64,000 nucleotides of DNA from CAWAND01 sp963797485 (GTDB lineage Bacteria > Chloroflexota > Anaerolineae > Anaerolineales > E44-bin32), in the NCBI GenBank assembly GCA_963797485.1, contig CAWCPF010000004.1, forward strand, positions 1 to 64,000. The letters run 5' to 3'. The stretch's first letter is position 1. Every line of letters starts with the position of its first letter. A program made the translations under genes and the position numbers. Positions 58,325 through 64,000 of the stretch are shown in pieces. Under the pieces are notes generated by a model, which saw nothing but the letters and a program-made list of their open reading frames with translations, was not told the DNA's origin and made no database searches.

Positions 58325-58350
58325 GCGCTGGCCGGGCCGCTCGCCTGTCC

Positions 58351-58356
58351 TATAAT
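58351..58356 (+). promoter_or_regulatory. -10 box of the phosphoesterase operon
   Basis: TATAAT, 35 bases before ATG 58392. The -35 position (near 58328-58333) is weak and lies beside the Rex-type palindrome. Confidence 0.5.
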
Positions 58357-58391
58357 CGGTGGACGGCCGCCTGCATTCCTTCGAGCGAAGC

Positions 58392-59006
58392 ATGAAGATC
58401 CTGGCCTTGAGCGATCAAATCGTGCCTTTCATCTACAGCAGCCACATCAAAGATCGGCTGCCTGAGGTTGACCTGGTGGTGGGCTGTGGCGATCTCCCGG
58501 CCATGTATCTTGAGTTTGTGGTCACCGCGCTCAATGTCCCGCTCCTGTATGTGCTCGGCAATCATGATGGCGATTGGCAGCGGGTGCCGGGTGGGCTGCT
58601 GATTGACGGCCGGTCGGGGACGTGGTCCGGCCTGCAGTGGCTCGGGCTGGGAGGCAGCGGACGCTACAAGCCAGAGGGGCGAAACCAGTACACGCAGGGC
58701 GAAATGGCCCGGCGTCTTTGGGGGCCGTACATGCGCGCCCTGTGGTCCCGGTTGGGCGGCCGGCCGGGTCTGGACGTCTTGGTGACTCACGCCCCACCTT
58801 TGGGGATCCATGACGGACCCGACGTGGCTCACGTTGGCTTCGGGGCCTTTCTGCCTTTCCTGCGTTGGGCGAAGCCACGCTTTCTGCTGCACGGACACCG
58901 GCATGTCCAGCGCAATCTGGACCGGACCGAAACTCAGTACCATGAGACCACGATCATCAATGTCTTCCCGTACCGGCTTCTAGACATCCCCCTGCGAACG
59001 GGCTGA
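58392..59006 (+). CDS. Calcineurin-like metallophosphoesterase
   Basis: 204-residue binuclear-metal phosphoesterase, cytoplasmic. ATG 58392 (MKILALSDQIVPF) is the family start, following the TATAAT. Metal-binding motifs: LSDQ (first Asp; the usual H of DxH is Q), GCGDLP, GNHDGD, VTHAPPLG and HGHRHVQ. The missing DxH histidine is compatible with some family members that use other ligands, but may change metal affinity. Substrate could be a cyclic nucleotide, nucleic acid or phosphoprotein. The stop is followed at once by the APH-like gene at 59007, so these are in one operon under the palindrome at 58301. Confidence 0.82.
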   Translation: MKILALSDQIVPFIYSSHIKDRLPEVDLVVGCGDLPAMYLEFVVTALNVPLLYVLGNHDGDWQRVPGGLLIDGRSGTWSGLQWLGLGGSGRYKPEGRNQYTQGEMARRLWGPYMRALWSRLGGRPGLDVLVTHAPPLGIHDGPDVAHVGFGAFLPFLRWAKPRFLLHGHRHVQRNLDRTETQYHETTIINVFPYRLLDIPLRTG

Positions 59007-60122
59007 ATGAGCCGGCAGGAGGTTGAAGGGGCGCAAGGCATGCCCGGTGATGTCGCAGCCCTTGGCGGGGCCTGGACCTGGCCCTTTTCCCACGGCGACC
59101 TGACGGCTGGGCTCAGGCGCTATCTGAAGGACAACAGCCTGAAGCTCGTCAGCCTGCAGCCCAGCGTGTTGGGCCAGAGACGGCCCTCCATCGGCCGGAT
59201 CACCGGCATGACCGTGCGTTATGCCGGCCGAACGGGCGAAAGTCAGCTCCGGCTGGTGCTCAAAGAACCTCGCGGCACGACTCGGACCGGGACGGCCGGT
59301 GCCGGCCGGCGCGAGGTCGGCTTCTATTCTTCGCTGGCTTCGCAAGTCGCCATGCTGACCCCTGGTCTGGTCGCCTGCTCGGCGGATGGCGACTGGATTG
59401 TGTTGGAGTACCTGGAGAGCCAGCGCGAGCCGGCCAGCTGGACCGCGGACGACTATGATCATGCCATCGACGCCATGGTCGGGTTGCATGACCGATTCTG
59501 GGGGTTGAGCGAAGATTTGGGAGCTTTCTTCTGGCTCAGCAATTCGGTCGGAGCCGATTTCGACGTGCATCTGGCGGCGGCCGTAACTGCCCTCCAGCAT
59601 CTTGTCGAGTCCGGAGCGCCAAGGTTATTGGCCGGGTCGCCTGAGCGAGTGGCCTTGCTGACCAGGCTGGCCGATCAAGCCGAAGTGGTCGTGCGCCCGC
59701 TCCGTACCCAGCCCGGGACCCTGCTTCACGGAGACTACTGGCCCGGCAACATCGCCATTCTCAACCGCGGCCGGCAGTCGGTTTACGACTGGCAGCTGGC
59801 GGGTGTCGGTCCGGCCGTGATGGATCTGCTCGTGTTTGTCAACAAGACCGACTGGTGGTTTGGCCCGCTGGGACATGAGCGGGTCCGTCTCATCCAGCGC
59901 TACCGCGGGGGTCTGCAGGCACGGAGCGGGGTGGCGTGGGACGACGCCACCTGGGAAATGTTGTGGGACCATGCCCTGATGTGGCGCTTCCTGCAGGAAT
60001 GGCTCGACCTGCTCGCTGCTACCCCGGGTCCACTGCTGGCCACACGCGCTGACCAGCTTGAGCAGGTATGGCTTGGGCCGCTCAAACGCGCCGTGGATAC
60101 CTGGCTGGCAGGGACAAGATGA
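59007..60122 (+). CDS. APH-family phosphotransferase
   Basis: 371-residue kinase of the aminoglycoside/choline phosphotransferase fold; the substrate need not be an antibiotic. ATG 59007 lies right after the previous stop; an internal ATG at 59040 could also serve. Features: SQLRLVLKEPRG (ATP-binding lysine), DGDWIVLEYLE hinge, GLHDRFWG, the catalytic LLHGDYWPGNIAI with Asp and Asn of HGDxxxxN, and VYDWQLAGVGPAVMDL in place of the DFE/IDWE metal motif. All phosphotransfer residues are present. ATGA overlap with the LOG gene shows coupling. Small-molecule kinase is the safe call. Confidence 0.82.
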   Translation: MSRQEVEGAQGMPGDVAALGGAWTWPFSHGDLTAGLRRYLKDNSLKLVSLQPSVLGQRRPSIGRITGMTVRYAGRTGESQLRLVLKEPRGTTRTGTAGAGRREVGFYSSLASQVAMLTPGLVACSADGDWIVLEYLESQREPASWTADDYDHAIDAMVGLHDRFWGLSEDLGAFFWLSNSVGADFDVHLAAAVTALQHLVESGAPRLLAGSPERVALLTRLADQAEVVVRPLRTQPGTLLHGDYWPGNIAILNRGRQSVYDWQLAGVGPAVMDLLVFVNKTDWWFGPLGHERVRLIQRYRGGLQARSGVAWDDATWEMLWDHALMWRFLQEWLDLLAATPGPLLATRADQLEQVWLGPLKRAVDTWLAGTR

Positions 60123-60676
60123 CCATCAAGGGCCTTGTGACCGTTTTTGGGGCTTCGGTGCCGAAGCCCGGCGACCCGGCATACGACCGCGCATTCGAGT
60201 TGGGTGCCGGGCTCGCTCGGCTTGGGTGGAGCGTTGCGACCGGAGGCTACGCAGGCACGATGGAAGCGGTTTCCCGCGGGGCGGCCGAGGCCGGGGGCCA
60301 TACCATCGGCGTGACCTGTGTTCAGATCGAGACCTGGCGCGGCGCCCGGCGGAATGCCTGGGTGCAGGAAGAAATCCGCTGCCATACTTTCCGCGAACGG
60401 CTCTACGAGCTCATCCGTCGCGGCGATGCCCTCGTCGCCTTGCCCGGCGGCATCGGGACGCTGTCCGAGGTCACATTGAGCTGGTCGCTCATCCAGACGG
60501 GCGAGGTCGGTCCCCGGCCGCTGATCCTGATTGGCGAAGGCTGGCGGAGCACTTTGGAGACTTTCTTGGGGCTCTCCAGAGAATATGTGCCGCCTGGTGA
60601 CGTGGCTGCCCTGACCTTCGCGGCCGACATTCGAGAGGCATTGGACCACCTGGCGCAGGCGCCGACGGCGCGCTGA
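60119..60676 (+). CDS. LOG/TIGR00725-type Rossmann protein
   Basis: 185-residue protein of the lysine-decarboxylase-like LOG fold, which in characterised relatives removes ribose 5-phosphate from nucleotides. ATG 60119 overlaps the previous stop. GLVTVFGASVPKPGDPAY, GLARLGWSVATGGYAGTMEA, GVTCVQIETWRGARRNAWVQ and the signature ALVALPGGIGTLSEVTLSW (PGGxGTxxE) are seen. These place it near the family of Mg-dependent nucleoside-monophosphate phosphoribohydrolases. The arginine of the catalytic SMHxRK motif is not obvious, so activity is uncertain. It shares an operon with the phosphotransferase and the AlkD-like gene. Confidence 0.8.
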   Translation: MTIKGLVTVFGASVPKPGDPAYDRAFELGAGLARLGWSVATGGYAGTMEAVSRGAAEAGGHTIGVTCVQIETWRGARRNAWVQEEIRCHTFRERLYELIRRGDALVALPGGIGTLSEVTLSWSLIQTGEVGPRPLILIGEGWRSTLETFLGLSREYVPPGDVAALTFAADIREALDHLAQAPTAR

Positions 60677-60689
60677 GCCGGCTGGCTTT

Positions 60690-61496
60690 GTGATTCGAGC
60701 CAATCTCATGCCTGCCGTAGACCCGGCGCGCCTTAAGAGCCAGTTGGCTGACCTGACCGCCCTGATCGACCATCCCGAAACGGCCTCACGGGCCTGCCTG
60801 GAATTCTTCTCGGACCACATGGACCGGGTCCGTCGTTCGTCGGCGGGCGGCACGGGCCAACTGTCGCGGAGCTTCGGGGTGCCGGAGCCCGTTCTGCGCG
60901 AGTTGATCAGGGCGTTCGTTCCCGCCGCTCGTCGGCACCCGGTGCAGGCGCCGGCGCTGGCTGAGCTGCTCTGGCGCTCCGACTACCGTGAAGGCCGTCT
61001 GGTCGCCGCCGCCCTCACCGGCACCCGTTCGGATGCAGGCGTGCCGGATTGGGTCGAGTCGCGTGCCGGCGAGGTCCTCGACCCGGTCGTACGGCATTCC
61101 CTGGCCAAGGAAAGCCTGCACGGCTGGCGGTCGGCTCACCCGAACGCATTTCTGGACAAGCTGCAGGTCTGGCTCGCTGCCGGCCGTGGCCCTGTAACCG
61201 ACCTGGCCCTGATCGGTCTGGCGGATGCGGCCGGGGATGCGGCCGTCGGTTATCAGCCGCGGTTGTTGTCGATGCTCGAGCCATGCTTGCTGGATCCCAC
61301 CCCGGGGCGCCGGCGTTTCTTACTCGATGCCGTCCGGGCCCTGGCACGCGTCGCACCCTCCGAAACCGCGCAGTGGCTGGCTGACGCTCTTCGGGGGAAT
61401 GCCGATCCGAGTGAACTGGTGCTGGTCATTCAGAAAACCATGGGCGCTTTTCCTGCTCGACAGCGCGGCTTTCTTCGCGCCACCCTGTCCGGGTGA
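60690..61496 (+). CDS. HEAT-repeat protein, AlkD-like, tentative
   Basis: 268-residue all-helical protein, GTG 60690 or ATG 60708. No membrane segment. The arrangement resembles DNA alkylation repair (AlkD/HEAT-like) proteins: a helical pair around LSRSFGVPEPVLRELIRAFV, then PALAELLWRSDYREGRLVAAAL, the characteristic start of an AlkD HEAT repeat, followed by more helices ending near WLADALRGNADPSELVLVIQ. The catalytic Trp and Asp expected in AlkD could not be placed with confidence. Alternative: a scaffold HEAT protein. It starts 13 bases after the LOG gene and ends inside the rpsO promoter region. Confidence 0.5.
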   Translation: MIRANLMPAVDPARLKSQLADLTALIDHPETASRACLEFFSDHMDRVRRSSAGGTGQLSRSFGVPEPVLRELIRAFVPAARRHPVQAPALAELLWRSDYREGRLVAAALTGTRSDAGVPDWVESRAGEVLDPVVRHSLAKESLHGWRSAHPNAFLDKLQVWLAAGRGPVTDLALIGLADAAGDAAVGYQPRLLSMLEPCLLDPTPGRRRFLLDAVRALARVAPSETAQWLADALRGNADPSELVLVIQKTMGAFPARQRGFLRATLSG

Positions 61497-61506
61497 GGTT
61501 GGGGCT

Positions 61507-61514
61507 GTTATAAT
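61507..61514 (+). promoter_or_regulatory. rpsO extended -10 promoter element
   Basis: TGTTATAAT is an extended -10 (TATAAT at 61509-61514), 75 bases before the rpsO ATG. Confidence 0.55.
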
Positions 61515-61589
61515 GGCCGCCTCGAGGATGACTGGACCGGGGTCCGGCCGGCGGGCTGGCCCCCAGGTGACCTGGCAGGAGCAAATGTC

Positions 61590-61862
61590 ATGACTTTGAC
61601 CAAAGAAGAGAAACTAACCATCATCGGCGAGTACCATCAGCACGACAGCGACACGGGCTCGCCCCAGGTTCAAGTTGCCATCCTGACCCGCCGTATCCAA
61701 CAGCTGACCGATCACCTTCGCACCCACAAGCACGACAAGTCTTCTCGGCGCGGTCTGCTCAAGCTGGTGGGCCAAAGGCGCCGGCACCTCGCCTATCTGA
61801 AGCGCAAAGACGCCAGCGAGTACCTCGAAATCACCGATCGGCTCGGCATCCGCCGCAAGTAG
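61590..61862 (+). CDS. rpsO: 30S ribosomal protein S15
   Basis: Small-subunit protein binding the central domain of 16S rRNA; 90 residues, normal length. ATG 61590 follows a GGCAGGAG ribosome site. Family features: HQHDSDTGSPQVQVAILTRR (shortened: DTGSPQVQVAILT), LTDHLRTHKHDKSSRRGLL, VGQRRRHLAYLKRKD and YLEITDRLGIRR. Intact. It is followed by a terminator and by pnp, the rpsO-pnp order found in most bacteria. The 75-base leader could hold an S15 autoregulatory site, but none was recognised. Confidence 0.97.
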   Translation: MTLTKEEKLTIIGEYHQHDSDTGSPQVQVAILTRRIQQLTDHLRTHKHDKSSRRGLLKLVGQRRRHLAYLKRKDASEYLEITDRLGIRRK

Positions 61863-61875
61863 CCGGAAGGCAGCC

Positions 61876-61903
61876 AAAACCCCCTCACGGGGGTTTTCGT
61901 TTT
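61876..61903 (+). terminator. Intrinsic terminator between rpsO and pnp
   Basis: AAAACCCCC pairs with GGGGGTTTT (9-base-pair stem, TCAC loop), then CGTTTT. Confidence 0.85.
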
Positions 61904-61943
61904 AGGCGCGGATTGTCCGCGGCGCAACCGCGTTGTTTAACCG

Positions 61944-61949
61944 TATAAT
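61944..61949 (+). promoter_or_regulatory. -10 box of pnp
   Basis: TATAAT, giving a leader of about 165 bases before ATG 62122. No good -35 was seen. Confidence 0.5.
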
Positions 61950-62011
61950 GAGTCCACCGCCTGGTCATCCCGGAGCCACTTGAGCCGGGCTGGCCGGGAA
62001 ATAACAATCGA

Positions 62012-62116
62012 GGCGCCCAGACCCTGGGATGGGTTGGGAATTGGAGCGTGTTCATCAGCCGGAGCTGATGAGCGGGCGCCAGTCCCTAACCCTTCGGGCC
62101 TGCGGCACGGAGGGTT
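62012..62116 (+). promoter_or_regulatory. Structured pnp 5' leader with SD-sequestering hairpin
   Basis: Three pairings seen by eye. GGCGCCC (62012-62018) pairs with GGGCGCC (62074-62080). TCATCAGC (62052-62059) pairs with GCTGATGA (62064-62071). AACCCTTCG (62088-62096) pairs with CGGAGGGTT (62108-62116). The last hairpin contains the GGAGGG ribosome site (62109-62114) and is followed by TTTT just before the ATG, so it could act as terminator or as translational shut-off. No known RNA family was recognised. Confidence 0.5.
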
Positions 62117-62121
62117 TTTTC

Positions 62122-64000
62122 ATGCTAGGTGAACGCCAGTACCAAATCGAAATCGATGGCCGGCCGATCACGATAGAGACCGGCGGTTTTGCCGGTTTGG
62201 CCGGCGGAGCCGTCACGGTTCGCCAGGGGGATACCGTCCTGCTGGCGACGGCTACGATGTCCAGAACGCCCCGCGAGGGGATCGACTTCTTCCCCCTGAC
62301 GGTGGACTACGAAGAACGCATGTACGCCGGGGGCAAGATCCCCGGCTCGTTCTTCAGGCGCGAGGGCCGGCCATCGGAGAGCGCCATCCTGACCGCCCGC
62401 CTGACCGACCGTCCCCTCCGCCCGTTGTTCCCGAAAGACATGCGCAACGATGTCCAGGTGATCCTGTATGCGATCTCCGCCGACGCCGAAACCCCGATCG
62501 ACGTGCTCGGCATTGTCGGCGCGTCGGCGGCGTTGACGGTCTCGGATGTTCCCTTTGGCGGACCCGTCGCCGCATTGCGTGTGGGCATGGAGGACGGCCG
62601 TTTCATCTTCAATCCGACTTACCAACAGACGGAAGCCTCGCCGCTCGACCTGAGAGTGGCCGGCACGGCCGACGCCATCCTGATGGTTGAGGCCGGCGCC
62701 AGCGAAGTCGACGAAGACACCATGGTGGAGGCGATCAAGTCGGCACACGAAACCATGCAGTCCCTGATCGAGTTGCAGAACAAGATGCGGACGGATGTCG
62801 GAAAGGAGAAGGCGTCCTATAAGTCCTTCGCCCTGCCGGATGGCGTCGCCGATGCGGTCGAAGCCGCCGTCGGGGATAAGCTGGCGCAGCTGATTTCCGG
62901 GCCGCATGAGAAGACCGATCTCTACCGGGCTGTGGATGTGCTGCTCGACGAGGTGACGGAGAATCTGGCGGGGGCGGAGGCCGACCCGGCGTTCGAAAAG
63001 AGCGATGTGCACAACGCGTTTGAGGACATGTACAAGCGTTTGGTGCGCGAGCGAATCCTATCCGGGGACAAGCGCGTCGACGGACGCGGGCCTACCGATA
63101 TCCGCGAGATCAGCGCCAAAGTTGACCTCAGCCCGCGTGCCCATGGTTCGGGCCTGTTCACACGTGGCCAGACTCAGGTGTTGACCCTGGCGACCTTGGG
63201 CACGCCGCGCGAGCGTCAGGAGCTCGACAACCTCACCCCCCAGGACGAAAAGCGCTACCTCCATCACTACAACTTCCCGCCCTTCTCGACCGGCGAGACC
63301 AAGATGCTCCGGGGCGCCTCGCGGCGCGAGATCGGCCACGGCGCGCTGGCTGAACGCGCCTTGCTGGCGGTGTTGCCGCCGCCGGAAGAATTCCCTTACA
63401 CGATGCGCCTGGTCTCCGAGGTCCTGTCGTCCAATGGCTCGACCTCGATGGCGTCGGTGTGCGGATCCACCCTGGCTCTCATGGACACCGGCGTGCCGAT
63501 CCGGGCGCCGGTAGCGGGCATCGCCATGGGTCTGGTCAAGGAAGGTGAGCAGTATGCCGTCCTGACCGATATCCAGGGCATCGAGGACCACCTTGGGGAT
63601 ATGGATTTCAAAGTGGCTGGGACCCGGCAGGGAATCACGGCCCTTCAGATGGACATCAAGATCAAGGGCATCACGCCCAAGATCATGTCCGAGGCCCTGG
63701 CTCAAGCCAAACAAGCGCGCATCTTCATCCTGGACAAGATCGCCGCCGTGATCCCGGAGCCGCGCGGCGAGCTCAAGCCGCATGCGCCGCGCATGACCGT
63801 CGTGCACATTGACCCGGAGAAGATCGGCGCCATCATCGGCCCGGGTGGAAAGACCATCCGCAGCATCCAGGACAGCACCGGAACCCGGATTGACATTGAG
63901 GACGATGGGACGGTGTACGTCGCCTCGCCCGACGGGCCGGGGGCGGATTTGGCCCGCGAGATGATCGAACGGCTGACCGAAGAGGCCGAGTTGGGCCGCA
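62122..64000 (+). CDS. pnp: Polynucleotide phosphorylase, 3' partial
   Basis: 3'-5' exoribonuclease and polymerase, part of the RNA degradosome; open at the right edge, 626 residues seen of about 700-750. First RNase PH domain from MLGERQYQIEIDGRPIT, with FFPLTVDYEERMYAGGKIPGSF (shortened: PLTVDYEERMYAGGKIPGSF) and ARLTDRPLRPLFP. An alpha-helical linker spans about 215-310, then the second RNase PH domain (GLFTRGQTQVLTLATLG, SNGSTSMASVCGSTLAL, LTDIQGIEDHLGDMDFKVAG). The KH domain starts at about 570 (IGAIIGPGGKTIRSIQ). The S1 domain lies beyond the window. Intact so far. The start follows a GGAGG site 8 bases away, inside a hairpin. Confidence 0.96.
   Translation, partial: MLGERQYQIEIDGRPITIETGGFAGLAGGAVTVRQGDTVLLATATMSRTPREGIDFFPLTVDYEERMYAGGKIPGSFFRREGRPSESAILTARLTDRPLRPLFPKDMRNDVQVILYAISADAETPIDVLGIVGASAALTVSDVPFGGPVAALRVGMEDGRFIFNPTYQQTEASPLDLRVAGTADAILMVEAGASEVDEDTMVEAIKSAHETMQSLIELQNKMRTDVGKEKASYKSFALPDGVADAVEAAVGDKLAQLISGPHEKTDLYRAVDVLLDEVTENLAGAEADPAFEKSDVHNAFEDMYKRLVRERILSGDKRVDGRGPTDIREISAKVDLSPRAHGSGLFTRGQTQVLTLATLGTPRERQELDNLTPQDEKRYLHHYNFPPFSTGETKMLRGASRREIGHGALAERALLAVLPPPEEFPYTMRLVSEVLSSNGSTSMASVCGSTLALMDTGVPIRAPVAGIAMGLVKEGEQYAVLTDIQGIEDHLGDMDFKVAGTRQGITALQMDIKIKGITPKIMSEALAQAKQARIFILDKIAAVIPEPRGELKPHAPRMTVVHIDPEKIGAIIGPGGKTIRSIQDSTGTRIDIEDDGTVYVASPDGPGADLAREMIERLTEEAELGR

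Noticed and set aside
62064..62071. CTGATGA in the pnp leader, as in hammerhead ribozymes
   Set aside because: The matching GAAA and cleavage-site elements are absent, and the bases form a plain hairpin.
62125..63807. Two long antisense frames in pnp
   Set aside because: The sense strand encodes intact PNPase; the antisense frames are shadows of it.

Overview
This 64 kb window is GC-rich (roughly 60-65% by eye) bacterial chromosome. It most resembles Chloroflexota, probably Anaerolineae-like. The assignment rests on three clues: secreted proteins carrying an LYLPL(I/V) motif at or near the C-terminus, Thr/Pro-rich low-complexity tails, and a membrane-arm-only complex I cluster with two nuoM genes. 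No rRNA, tRNA, CRISPR array, transposase or phage gene was found.

Layout. 1-19.8 kb is a large exopolysaccharide or surface-glycan locus. It holds GT2, GT4 and GT26 glycosyltransferases, a pyruvyl transferase, two polyprenyl-phosphate sugar phosphotransferases, a Wzy/WaaL-type membrane protein, a GalE-like epimerase and a WbpM/PglF-type dehydratase. Inside it lies a leftward block with two tandem PP-loop proteins that carry the QueC zinc motif. 19.9-22.5 kb has two tandem M42 aminopeptidases and a Thr/Pro-rich membrane protein. 22.7-28.7 kb has a TgpA-like transglutaminase and two badly broken GT39-like membrane glycosyltransferases, one of them clearly lower in GC. 28.9-33.8 kb has an adenylate cyclase with GAF and PAS domains, a D-cysteine desulfhydrase-like enzyme and two FemX-like aminoacyltransferases. 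33.9-43.2 kb is nuoA-H-J-K-L-M-M-N. 43.3-46.9 kb has murE, a DedA protein and a GT4. 47.0-49.8 kb has a small unknown gene coupled to a degenerate SNF2-Mrr fusion. 50.2-56.6 kb encodes secreted proteins: a subtilisin, an M23-LamG protein and a SpoIID-LamG protein. 56.7-64 kb is housekeeping: metK under a SAM-I riboswitch, a phosphoesterase/APH/LOG/AlkD-like cluster, rpsO and a pnp cut by the window edge.

Together the genes describe a cell investing in its envelope (glycan assembly, muropeptide bridges, peptidoglycan remodelling) and in proton-pumping respiration. Three palindromes of the GTGA-N6-TCAC type, one a perfect match to the Rex consensus, suggest NADH-responsive control of the nuo region and of the phosphoesterase operon.

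Caveat. Many genes, including essential ones (murE, nuoJ, nuoL, nuoN), read correctly only after single-base frame corrections, and most corrections remove one base. I read these mostly as sequencing insertions rather than true pseudogenes. Coordinates of corrected genes span the whole reconstructed gene.
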